From contig NW_019091526.1 in NCBI RefSeq assembly GCF_001949145.1, positions 317,444 to 381,443 of the forward strand: DNA of 64,000 nucleotides. The letters are read 5' to 3'. The notes under the pieces were generated by a model that ran no database searches, was not told where the DNA came from, and saw only the letters and a list, made by a program, of their open reading frames with translations. Positions within the stretch are counted from its first letter, which is position 1. Each line of letters opens with the position of its first letter. The position numbers and the translations under genes are program-made. This document shows, piece after piece, positions 47,601-60,500 of the stretch. This DNA is from Acanthaster planci. Taxonomy: Eukaryota > Echinodermata > Asteroidea > Valvatida > Acanthasteridae.

Positions 47601-50600
47601 GGCAATGAGGGAAGAGGGTTAAACAAGCAACTCAAACAAGAGGATTTTCCAAATTCTAGCTTTCTTTCCATTTCGAGCTTCGTCCCCAAACTTAAGAGTT
47701 TTATGGTACCAGTAGGTAATACATGCACATGTAAAATCATGTTTTGCTGGAGGAGCATTGATCCCTTCCAAATATGGAAGTGTTTAATTTATTTGTAGTT
47801 TGAACAGTTTAGGCAGGTAGACAGTTCAGTGTCACAGACTAAGCCTTGCAAGGAGATGAAGACAAGGTTTGGGAAATCCTGTGTTCCCCACCCCAAAAAA
47901 GACTTAGTTTTAACTCAGATACATGTATTTCATGCTCTTGTATTTTCGGACTGTTCAGAATTTCTATTTCTGTGACCACAACATGCAATGAAGGCAGTGA
48001 GTAAGTGGCATACTGACTCTACATGAACATGGACGTGAATTGTCATTTGGTACATTTATATTTTTAGGGGAGGCTTTGAATGAGATTATGCAATTTCTAT
48101 GTATTTGTGAATATTACACCAACTTTCATGGCACATGTGTTCATGAAACGTGGCTTTCATGATAATTTACTGTATAGACCGATTTATTGACACCATGACT
48201 GCAGTGTCCCTGTCACTCAGGTGCACCTTCGTAAATAACGATGAACTTGACAAGCGTGATTTTAACTGGCAGTGCGCTCCCATTGGCTGATGGCTGCATC
48301 TCTTTTGTTCAGGCGCGTGGAGACACGGCAGTAATGGCTCCTGCTTCTTATCACCGAATCTGTCTGTAAGACGACAGTTCTGTTTGTTGACAGATATCAC
48401 TACCTTTTGGATGCATGTTGCTTCACAAGTACATGTACCATCCTTATCTAGATGGCGTACCTCTAGAGAAACATATTTGGGATGGTATCTGTACATGTAT
48501 AGCAAAGCCTTGAAAAATTCGAATACTTTCTAAACATCTTAAAGCTATTGGAATTTAAACATTGAATGAAAAAGAATTTTAATTCATTTGTGTGTGGGTT
48601 TTTTTTTGGGGGGGGTGATTAGTGTGATGTTAGAGGAGGGTTGGGGGAAGGTGTCAGGAATGTATTTTTTGAGCCACAGTGCATTCTCTTCCCTTATCAC
48701 TAGTAAAGTGTATGTAAGCAAGGTCATTTGGTTGGAGGGTAAACATGGTAGGAAACAAGGCTGGAAGGTTTTTTTTCCCACCACCAGCTGCCTGAACTCT
48801 ATTATTTGGGAAGGGGGTGTATATCCCACCATCTTCCCATTTCAAGAGGACAGTGCTGGACAGGTGTCGTCTTTCTGATTAGAAAAGGGCAGTTGTTACC
48901 TGTTTAAGGGACACCCTAATATTTTACGGGCTACATCCCTATCTCCTCCATTGTGGAAATGAATTGCCTCTGAAGTTTGGATTTATATGTAATGATTATT
49001 ACTACTACCGGTATGTCTACTATGTGTACATAATGCAGTCAGTGTGCAAACTTATCAAGCTAATTGCTACAGTGCCATTCATGCCAAAGAATGTAAGGTA
49101 CAAGTAAATTTTTGCCAATATGTACATGTATGCATTTACATGTATTAAATTTGGAGACACTGAGCACAGCCTCAATCATGGGGCCCTGTTGTCACAGGCT
49201 CTATTATGAACATCAAACAGTTCTGACAAACTTGGTAGATAATCTTACTGACTTGGTCGAGAGTAACCTGACTACAAGATTCATACACGTGGTTGGGAAG
49301 ACAATATTTTTACGTTGTCAGGCCTTCTACTTGTGCATGCAGTTGTCCAAAGTGGATAAAATGTAAAGGACTGAAGCTGTGCATTGTTGTGTAAAAAAAA
49401 ACAACAGAGTAGGAACAATATGTGTGTGGCTTGTGTGGGTATGTCAGGAGAGAGGTATATTTTTGTACAATTTCACAAATGTAGTGCACTATTTGAGAAG
49501 CATTAATGTTTTCATTGTGTGGCTGACAATTGGCAGTAGTGTCTATCATAAATACAATGTATGATTAACTGCAATTCAGATGATTTCAACTACAATCATG
49601 TACAAGTTTCCGGGCTAGAAAAAAACCCAGAAACGGAAACAATTAAATATATTTGTATTCATGTAATTTACAAAATTTTGGCATAACCCAGCTTTGTGTT
49701 CAAAATGGTACATGCATTTATGCATTATTATACAGATCTTTGGAGGTACCATTTATTGAAAGAGAACCACAAGTTTACATGTCTCGCACATTTGTGAAGT
49801 TTACATGTCTCGCACATTTGATGCCGGATGCATTGTGGCAATGTACATGTGCGTGCTTACGTGGAAATGCCTTGGTGGTCAAAAATATTTCTGTTGTACA
49901 TGTACCCTACCTCCTTGGTTGTACAGGTTCAAGAGGCCTCTAGTTCTGATTGCCGGAATGGTCCATACATGCACACACTGTATATGTACATGAAGGCAGC
50001 TAGGATGAACTGATATGTGCAAGAAATGTGAGAGATATTCAATGTAGGATACGTAAGTTGTAGACATTTACTAGGCATTACATGAATGCACACTGTAATA
50101 CTCTATCTGTGTTTGATCTTGCTCACTGGGCTGATTTCCGATAATTGTCAAATGATGACTATATATAATGTTAACTGCAAATTGAAATAAGACTATTCTG
50201 TAGCTAATGGAACTGTGTATTCGAAAATAACAAGGAAACACTTAGCTGCAGGGACTGTATACAGGGTATCTCACCTCTGTAAACATCCGCTTGTATTCTC
50301 CGGTGTGGAGAGGTTTTATGTGTGTGTGCTTTGATTGTGCATGAGGAGAGATCATGAAAAACTGCATGCACCAATGCATGCCTGCAGTGCTTAACAATGT
50401 TATATCCCATGAATTTTCCTGAATCCTCCAAAATCGACCCTGTTTGAACCATCCTTTGTACTTATTGCTGATGGACGCTAGTCCCTCGTTCACAGTGGAT
50501 TTGGGTGTGACAGTCATGGCAGTATCGTGGAATCTGGCAGAGTTTCACTGGGCGTGGTTGGTGGCTCCTTTTAATGGTGGAAAGCGCTGTGTGGGGTTGT

Positions 50601-53600
50601 GTACAGAGCAGCTGCCATTAGTTAGGACTGCTGCAACTGCCCAGTGACAGTGCTGCCTTTGTTACTGGATTCATCTATAGATGAATGTACATTGACTACT
50701 GAAATCCTCCAAATTCTTCCAAGACCATGACAGATTTTGAAGGATTTGCAAAGTTAGGCTCAATGGAGAGATGGTTTGCTGTGTTCTTCTTTAGTAATAG
50801 GTCCGGGCACCGATAACATGAGGCTCTGCTCACAAGTGCACTCTCTTATGGGAAGCATGTAGTCGTTAGAGCGTGGTGTCATCAGTGCACGGGCCTACAT
50901 GTACATGTATTGGAGAAATTTCTAGTATTCTGTAATATAAAAGGAATATTTAAAAATGTGGCTTCTTCAGTAGCATTGGGTCATTTGGCCCCAACTGTAA
51001 GTGTCTTTGATCAAAGACCCTAAGAAGATTTGAGATTCAGTATCTGTAATGAGATCAATTCCAATAGTTCTCAATCCTTCAGCTACATTAATATCAATTT
51101 TTTCACAGTTTTAGGGGGTTGGAGTTAAGGGTCATTACAACAGTTACTGCAATTCACTTCTTGCAGACATTAAAACTCATAGGTCAGGTTTGGGGCTTGC
51201 ATAGGAAACATCTTGCGCACATATTATGAAATTATTTATTTCCTCAAAGGCTCATGAATAAACCTTATATAAGCCCATGTTTTTCACTTTACAAATATAT
51301 ATATTAGGACCTTACTCACCTTGAGGCACACAGCGGATAATTTTGTAATTTTGCCCCCTAAAGTTTATAAATTGGAACGTAATTCAGATTGCAGAAAGGC
51401 TGATTTATGCCAGTTTTGTTTGGGTTTTAGAATGTCTTTATATTATTTAAGGCATACAATGTACGTGTAAGTTGGGTTTTACAACTCAAATAGTAATTTT
51501 TGAATTTGACTCTTTGCATGTGTCACATCGTGCTTTATGGTGCTATTCAAAAAATGAAAGTAAATTGACTTTCCTTTTATTTACATTTACACCGCTGTTC
51601 AGTGATTCAGCATTCATAATGTAGTTGTCTTGAAAAATAGAACTAAGATGTTCTCGGCATTAAGTATCAATAAATCCAACCATGAATGAAATCACAAGCA
51701 AGCTTCATGTAACTGTAAATTGTGTATTGTGTGTGAGTTATGTATTTTAGCTATAATTTGGGGCCTAATTCATTCACTTTTAAGATTCTATTATATTACA
51801 TTTTTTATTAGAATTTTGCTCTGTTTATTTCAATCTGAAAATTAACACGCAATGTGCAGTCAAAAATGGAGTAAAGATACATGTACATGTATTTAAAATC
51901 TAACAGTCTTCATATTCCCTTTTTATTCATCAAACTGTGAGTCATTCCAAGCATACATGAACATCCGTCTTCAAGCCCAACAAGTTATATTTATAGACAA
52001 AGGTATTACAATCTATCATTACTCTGGACTTACATGTACCTAGTTTCATTAACCCTTCGCAGATTTTAACTGCTAAACCCCTTCACAAAATCAACCTGTG
52101 TTGACTACTCGAATGGGATAATTATATTTTAACCCATGCGTTAACCTATTTAAATCGTTGACCTTAATAGGCTTTGATGTACAAATTAAAAGTATGATTC
52201 AGATGGCAAAAGGCAAAACTGTACACGTGTACATATTCATGTACAGTACGGCACATTAGCTCTATGCCAGAAAGTTCTTTGTGCATCTACCAAACACATT
52301 TTATATCATACAGTATGAATCGATTAAAATCAAAAAAAGGATAGTTAACAACTTATTTGTTGAAAAGACTTGCATTGGTACGTCAGAAAATGTCAAAACA
52401 CGTAACACACACAAGGCACACAGCCAACAACATTAACAAGGCTCGAATTACGGGTATAATGCACTGCAGATACACTCTGAACTGCAACACACCACTTGTC
52501 AATGTTGCTTGGTACCCACTACCTAGATACACTGAGTGCACAGGTTACCAAAAATACCAACTAGTGGTCAGTAAATACTCAATGACCTTTGTTGGTCATA
52601 CATGCAAGATGAGTAAGGCTGCATCCAAATCTGTTGTTTAGAGCTAGGGTCTAGGACTTCACTCTATTGAAAGTACGTGGAAACTTGCAGACAATAGACC
52701 TAGCCGTAGCTCTGGAAGCCCGTTTCGGACACGGACTAAGATTCTAATAAGCTACATTGTGGTAGGGTTATTTAAGTAATGGCAGTTTTAGACTGTGCTC
52801 CCTTCGCCCATTTCATTAACTCTACACCCAGGAGTAGGAGGATGCCAGACATACTTATCAGTGTATGTTTTGATGTCAGTGTATCTGTAATCTGGGTCAT
52901 AAACATGATGACTTTCACCCGTAATGAATAATGAAGATCAACACGAGCACACTGAGGTTATTTACTTGTCAGTATTGCATTATCTTTTCATTACCACAGG
53001 TCTTGAGGTTTTCGAAAATATTTACACAGATTGCATTGCTTTTAATTCAACATGGCTGACTAGTATGTGACAAATCATGCTGGAATGAGGCCTTGTCCAA
53101 ATTTCTTGGCTGTGTTCAGTTTTCAAGCTAAAGCCAAGTACATGTAATGTGTGCACGGCGAAGGTCTGATGAAGGTCTATCCTTTGGGTCAAGTCTGGCA
53201 GCAATCGGAGCCACTCAGTTTTCAGCAAGAATGACTTTAGGCACAGGATTACATTAATTAGTGTGAAGGTCTTTGAAAAAGTGCACAAAATGCCCACTGC
53301 ATGTATCATTTTGCACATAATGTGCAACTTCAACAAAGCCAGCCTTCAGGCAAGAAAGATTCATAAACGTACAGCCACCTACAGTACGAAATTTCTCGAT
53401 TTTCAGAGGTCACTGCCTTTCGAGGTATATTTAGACAGGCTATTTCTACTTTTAGGTTTCAAATGTCCCCTTGCCATTACCACACGTTCCTTGAACAGAG
53501 AAGCAATGAAGTGCGACATCCGTTGCTATGGTGTTGGTTCTACACACTGACTGATCAGCTGAAATGTCCATTACAAAAGCGTAAGTGAACAACCGAAGGG

Positions 53601-54443
53601 CCTTTGTGTGAAACCATTTGCGATCAACAAAAGGTGCCTTTGTATAGCAGCTCTATTTCCCATGGACAATGCAGAAAGTTTGTCCCACACCTGTTCAATC
53701 CACACTTACACAATTACAGGTTGTTTCTGTACCCACTTCTTTTCCTTGTGTCACATTTGACAGGGATGTCAAAAAAGCTTTTTGCTAGCACAAGCCTACA
53801 GGCGGTTATAGTGTTGACAATCATATTGTACAATGATCCTGTACATTTTCAACAAAAGCCTTCCAAAGACTACATTACGAACTGCTTCACTGCTGCCTTT
53901 ACAATCTTCCAGGAAAACAGAAATGAGATTAGAACATGCTTCCAGCACAAATGGCCATTAAGCACTTATTCCAAATCCAACCTTCCTCAATCTAACCATG
54001 TACCAGTACATGTCTTCAGTACATGTACATGTATTACACTTGGCTTTTTTCTCTTTTTTTTAAGGTTTCTGTTTTTGGCTTGGTGTTGTTTTTTGCGTCC
54101 AGCCTTCCGTTGTTTGAACACATTTTGACACCTTTTAAACTTGAGACTTTTCTTATCACCAAACTGGAATATCAACATTTTCTACAGCTCATGTAGAATA
54201 CAAAGTATTCATTCCCAGACTTTTTAAATGTCACTAATTACAACGCATTTCGTTATCTACATATTGGACTTAAATCTTGAACACCTCTTATACTTACAGG
54301 GTATTGGACAGCGAACCTTTGTGGGGAGGGGGGCAATAGGAAGACTCCGCCCCCTTGCTTGCAAGAAGGTTGAAAACAAAGTGTCCAAAACTTGTTATGA
54401 AGTTTGCAATATTCTTACATGTTAACATGGGTCTCTGTATTTT
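47601..54443. other. Convergent intergenic region between the BAG3-like gene and SDHA
   Basis: Presumably carries both 3' UTRs. It is AT-rich with many ACATGT/TACATGTA palindromes (for example 49125-49145, 50900, 51880, 54017-54034). AATAAA occurs at 51669-51674, but cannot be tied to either gene. A 174-codon plus frame (53604-54128) is low-complexity and hydrophobic, with no family likeness. A repeat shared with 19.06-19.2 kb lies near 52.69-52.83 kb (ctagccgtagctctggaagcc). Confidence 0.5.
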
Positions 54444-54530
54444 TTAATATGAGCGAACGGCAGGTGGAACGGTTGAACAGTCTTCCTGGTTTAAAGTCTT
54501 GTCAATCACGGGTCTGTACAACAGGTCAAC
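54444..54530 (-). CDS. SDHA: SDHA terminal exon
   Basis: The exon has 28 codons plus TAA. It reads [20 protein letters not shown] and then VPPAVRSY, matching the conserved C-terminus of animal SDHA (YRPVIDKTL ... TVPPAIRSY). The acceptor is ccctgcag at about 54538-54531. It sits inside longer overlapping plus-strand frames that are not genes. Confidence 0.95.
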   Translation of the reverse strand, partial: VDLLYRPVIDKTLNQEDCSTVPPAVRSY

Positions 54531-57500
54531 CTGCAGGGGGTGGAGGAAAACAGAAAGGAAAAGGAAAAGATGTTGGAGAGAAATGTCATCAGCAGGCCAT
54601 CATTGGCTCCTGGCGTCTGCCCATTGCTATGCTACATCCCACACATTCCAATATTCCATCAGACTGACTGCCTCCATCACTGTCTACCAAGACATACTTG
54701 CACGACAAGCATGAAAATCACACAGTGCGCTCAAAGGAATGGCACATTAACTGACGGATATGCAACAGCCTGCTTCCAAGTAACTGGAATTGAAGGCTTC
54801 TTGAAAGATCATGCTCTCCATTATCGGTAGTGTAATTCTGAATATGAAAGGAAAAAAATTATCCGAACAATGAGAGCTGACATTCTCCGCAGGTCAGACC
54901 TACCTTTCCACTCTCCACGTTCATGTCGCTCAGGGTGTGTTTCCGCCAATGCTCCTCAAAAGGCTTTGGTGTCTGCCCCTCCAGAGGCTTGCTGTAGTCA
55001 TACTCATCAATACGACTCTGAAATAGCCCAGAAAAAACCGAGCATGTGGAACATTTTAAACCTGTGACTTTGACTTTTCATGACCTTAGAAACTGCTCCG
55101 CCACACCTGCACATACAGACTGCACACACATTATACTTCTAAAACTTCTCCTCTGTAGATGATTTTCCTCTGTGGGTTTTGCCTAACAAAACACCTTGGT
55201 CTTTTGTCATGGACATGAAACTCAAGGCAACAACAGCCTTCAGCAATAGTACACTGCACTATGTTGTGGAGGCTGAGCACGTAAGGAGTGGCCATGTGTC
55301 ACAGCTAGGCAAATGTAACACCATTCGTATTCTACAAGAGGTTGATGAACACTTTAGACCCGTCATGTGAGAAAACATGAAGGGTTTTGTCATCATTTTT
55401 ACATCATTCTGGAAGAAAACCAAATTGGACGTTAATCCAACAGTGAACCAGTCATTCCAATACGGCACTATGTGCCTGCCACATCTGAGTGCCATGACTT
55501 CTACCAATGTCAAGTCTCCCACCTTGTAATCTTCCCTCGCATGTGCCCCTCGGCTCTCCTTGCGTGCCTCTGCTGCCACCATGGTCTGTACGGAGTTAAT
55601 CATCAGATTCTGCAGCTCCAGGGCCTCGATAAGGTCGGTGTTCCAAACAATGCCACGATCGTACAACTGGGAATAGTCAATCAGAAAAGGAATAAAAGGA
55701 TTGGGAAAACGAGAGAGCAAATTCTTTTAACTCATAAAAAAACCCCACAGGCCCCAGTTTGTACCTTCATGTCTTCCATGGTCTTGTATGAATCCATGAT
55801 GAGGTCAACTCCTTCCTTCAACGTCTCGCCAGTGCGGAACACAGCAGCGTTATTTTGCATAATCTGAAACAATAAGAAACAAAGCACCATTGATGCTAAG
55901 TGATTCCCAAATAAACGTGACATTCCAAAGACAGAAATGTATTTCTGAGACTCTAAATTGCAGGGTTGCTGAAGGCAAAAGAGTGAATGTCTGCCACTTC
56001 GCGTTTACTATGCACTGCCCACATACCGTTAAAGCCAATGCTCATAAGTCAGTATTTCCAAAAAGAATTCAAAAACTTCTTCTAAGTGCTGTCACCCCAG
56101 TCTGATGGGTTGAAATGGACCAGTATTTAGAGGCTTTCCCAATGCACATCTATGGCAAAATGGTCTGCTCGCAGGCCCTATGCTCTTCTCTACGATTTGA
56201 CACTTATGATTGGTTACTGTCAACAGGCCAACAACGGATGTAGTCAGTTCCTCAAGGAATCAACAGGATAGCATGTGCTGCTGGTACAATGTACTGACTT
56301 GCTTTAAGCTGAATGCGATACCTTTTTCAAGCACTCTGGAATAAATTAGGGACAGGGATATAAATATTGAGATATTACACAAAGACAATTATCTTTATTG
56401 GATAGGTGAACCATTACTGGGCCATGCTTCTCTGGTGTACCTTCTGCATGTTCAGCCTGATATCAGCAACCTTAGTGTTGCCATCGGCAAAGCGCAGCTT
56501 GTCAATGTTGGCAACGGAAGCTTCACCAGCATTCTGGTGAGGATGAAGAGAGAAAAAAAAGATAAGAAGTAAAAATTATGTGGTCGTTCATTTACGTCCC
56601 GTAAGTCACATTCAAACGATAGCGCATGTGTATTTGTGGATTGAAGCAATTAGGACAGAACGGATTAGAACTAATCTCAAACTTAGCATTGGAGTCAGAA
56701 CTTTCAAGATAAAATTCTCTTTAGATGCTCATTCCAGTTCCCTAGAGGTCCATTCTATGCAGCATTTAAACACTTCAGTCCTTGAAACGAGACAAACTAG
56801 CTGATCTGTTTTGCCAATCAATACGACCAGTTAAGCCTTCACGCCAATGCCAAAGTACAACTAACTGAATGTCAGGACCCATTTACAATAAAATTTGCTG
56901 GAGTTGAAGTCTGTTCAACTTTGCGAAAATACTCGGCTCCTATATTTGATCTGCCATCCCAATTTTGACTTTGTATTTGCCCAAAATATTAACCAGTCTC
57001 TTCATTAACTCAAGAGCAGAGTTTAAAGAGCAACTCCCAAGACACGTTTGCTTACTGGTTTCAGTTCAGGCATGGCTTCACCAGGCTGGTTCTGCTCAAT
57101 GATGGTGTGAGCACAGGCACGCCCAAAGACAACCAGATCCAGAAGTGAGTTGGCCCCCAGGCGGTTGGCTCCGTGGACCGATGCGCAAGCTGCCTCCCCG
57201 CAGGCGTACAGGCCAGGCACCACCTTGTCTTCCTCGTTCTCGTACACGATCACCTTGAAAGATAAAAGCAAGTCTTACTTTGAAAGAGGAATGCAGAATA
57301 CAGATAAAGCCAAACCTAGCACAATTGCAATCAAGTCATCATAATGACAAGATATCTGGACAATTCCTAGACCGGACAGTGACTCTCATGATGAATGTGT
57401 ATTGACAAAACACAAGCAACTGCTCAGATCATCCGCACAATAACGCCTTCTACAAGAAGGAATGCACATACGTGAACAGGCTTCACTTTTGCTTGCACAC

Positions 57501-60500
57501 GGAGAATGGGACATGAAAGATCCAGATTTCATTTTAAAGGTATGTACATGTATGTTGTAAGTCACCGACTCATCTGGTCTCAAGACAAGTCACATACTAT
57601 TCAAATGAAATCTGACAAGAACGCTTCTTGCAAAATATCTACAGTGTTTTATTAGCTATCGTAAGTGAGCATGCAACTTTGTACAGTGTTTTACAATTTT
57701 TAGCATGAGTAGAAAGTGAAAAACAAGAAAACTGGCTGATCCGAGGAAAAGTTGCATGCCTACATAAAGGAGATGTGGCCTCGTTTGTCTTTAAAAACTA
57801 CTGTAGCTCCCATTGTATCTGGAAAAAAAAGCCTGCTTTGAGAGTGGCATGGAAGTGAATTAGTGTGCACGATGTGTGGTTAAGGATCGTGACACATATT
57901 AAAGAAAGAGTCAGGGGTTTTGAATCCAGCTGCTGGCCAGTCATTGTGGGCTTAGGCAAACTGGCCATCAAACAGCCAGAAAGCAGCCTCTGATGGTCTG
58001 GCATCCCGTCAACAGGAAAATGCAACTATCCCCGGCTATTTCATGGTTTCATAGCTAGGCAATCGCAAATCAACAAAGGCTTGATGAGCCAAATAGCTTG
58101 GATAAGATTTGCTTGCAGTGAAAATGAATTCACTGGAGGAAGTTTTCACTATCATCTTAAGGGAATTTGTTGTATAGGTAATGATACAGATATTAATAAT
58201 GAAAAGAAACATGTTCTACATGGATGCATAATGTCACATAAAAGTGTAAAGTCTTGTTTATGCTTCTGACAAAGTTTGATATGCTTTTTTTTACCATGTG
58301 CAGAGAACCAATCACAAGACATACACTGGTAGCAAACTGTTTCGGCTAAGGAGGTATTTTCCATGCCAGTATATTGTGACCAGATGCCTTCTGCTTTCAT
58401 AGAGGTTGAACAGTTTTGTGTGCAATCAGTTGAAAACTGGTCACATGCATTCAATAGCTCACTGCACATGTACATGTACATACATGTGCAACAGCTCTTG
58501 CACAGACGTCTGCAAACATACATGTACAATGGACGTTTTCACTAATAAATTCATAATTTATGCACCCATGCTCACAAATGGCCGTGGCGGCGAGGGCCAT
58601 TGAAAGTGTACCTGGGTGCGATTTTGATTATTTTCTCCCCGGTTTTCTGGCTTCGTTCAGGTTTTTCTTCATCAAATTCAATGAAATTGTTTTTTTTGCT
58701 ATTTAGTTTCTGATCTAAGAGAGAGACAATGATCAAAATTGCACCCCTGTACATTTTTAATGGCCCTTACTGCCAAGGCCATTTGTGCGTATGTGTGCAC
58801 AATTATAAATTTATTAGTGAAAAGGTCTATTCCATATATACCTGTCCCTTGTAGTTGGTTGGTATCCCACCCATGTTGTAGTGCACTGTGGGCAGCACGG
58901 GCACCGGGTCCCGTGTCACGTCCACACCGGCAAAGATCTGGGCTGTCTCAGAGATGCCCGGTAGCCGGGTGGCAAGCTGCTGAGGTGGCAGATGGGAAAG
59001 CTGCAGGAAGACGTGGTCCTTCAAGGGGCCAACCCCACGTCCCTCCCGGATCTCGATGGTCATGGAGCGCGAGACGACGTCACGGGACGCCAAGTCCTTA
59101 GCCGTCGGGGCATAGCGCTCCATGAAGCGCTCGCCTTCACTGTTGATGAGAATGGCACCCTCGCCACGGCAACCCTCAGTGATGAGGCAGCCAGCGCCGT
59201 AGATGCCTGTAAATAAGCGAAAAGACATTCCATCACTGTAACTTCAACACATCATTCTTCAACAATCAAAGGACTTCATTTGCATAAGTGGGCAGGGCCA
59301 AGCACAGCACATTCTATGATGTCTCACCTGTTGGATGGAACTGCACAAACTCCATATCCTGATTGGCTATGCCAGCTCTGGTTATCATGGCAGTGCCGTC
59401 CCCGGTGCAGGTATGGGCCGAAGTGCAGCTGAAATAAGCACGCCCATAGCCCCTGCAAATGAAAAAAAAAATGGCATCCATGCAGTCAAGCAGCCAACAA
59501 GACTATAGTTAAAGGAAAAACATCCCTGTTTTGATAAATTGAGCCCTGTCACAATACAATAACCAAGTTTTCAACCTACTTGCATGTAATTAAGCAATGA
59601 GGATGCGTCCAAACCACATATACCACAGACCTTTCAAAAGCACAGGCATCAGTACCATATACTGTACCGCAGGTTATGAGAGTCTATGTAACCACATGCA
59701 CTAGGGTAACTACAGTTACGTACACAAAATGATGGTTGTTGTGCATTGGTCTTCACTTGAAATGGGCTTCTTTTCTTTTCAATTAGCTACTCAAGAACTT
59801 CCATTACACTGTAACTATCAAAGGTTTGTGGTAACACAAAGCAGAAGAACATCTTTTGTGAAAATGTAAGGTGCTAAAGAAACTGGGTGGTGTGCATCTT
59901 GATGCTCTGATCAGTAGTCTTGAGGGGGTTGAGTCCCAAAATGACAAACTTACATTATGTAACCAGAAACCCCTACACTTCCGAACTGTAGTTTGAAAGC
60001 TGTAACCTGACACTGGACATAGGCGTAGAGAAATTTATTTGTTGTCGCTTGATCCCCAACTATCTACCTTCTGCCATGTTACTGTAGGAGTCGTCAAAAT
60101 TAAATGAACAATTTTTGGAGGCATTCTCTGAATGAATAAGCTATGTTGTTTTGTTATAATTAGAAACTAATCAATACATACAACTGTGCTTTCTTTACAG
60201 GACTGAAAAGCTGTTCAGAATTCAAGAGGATTGTTCCGGGTAAAAAGAAAAGTGAATTTGGTTTAGATTTAAAGCCAGATTTAGATACATTTTAGGTATA
60301 TCCAGGGACTACGGTTGTCAGGAAAAATGGTGGAAAATAACGGAGTGGGAATGAGAGCTATGGATGTTTTATGTCATGAACTACGAAAAGAGATTTAAAG
60401 ATTGTCTTACCCAGTTGCAAGAATGGTGTTTTTAGCCCGTATCCTGTGGATGGTACCATCTTCCAGACACAACGTACTGATCCCTTGACACACCCCGTCC

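Noticed and set aside
53604-54128. 174-codon plus-strand frame downstream of the SDHA stop
   Set aside because: Hydrophobic and low-complexity, contains microsatellite-like ACATGT, shows no family likeness, and lies where SDHA's 3' UTR is expected.
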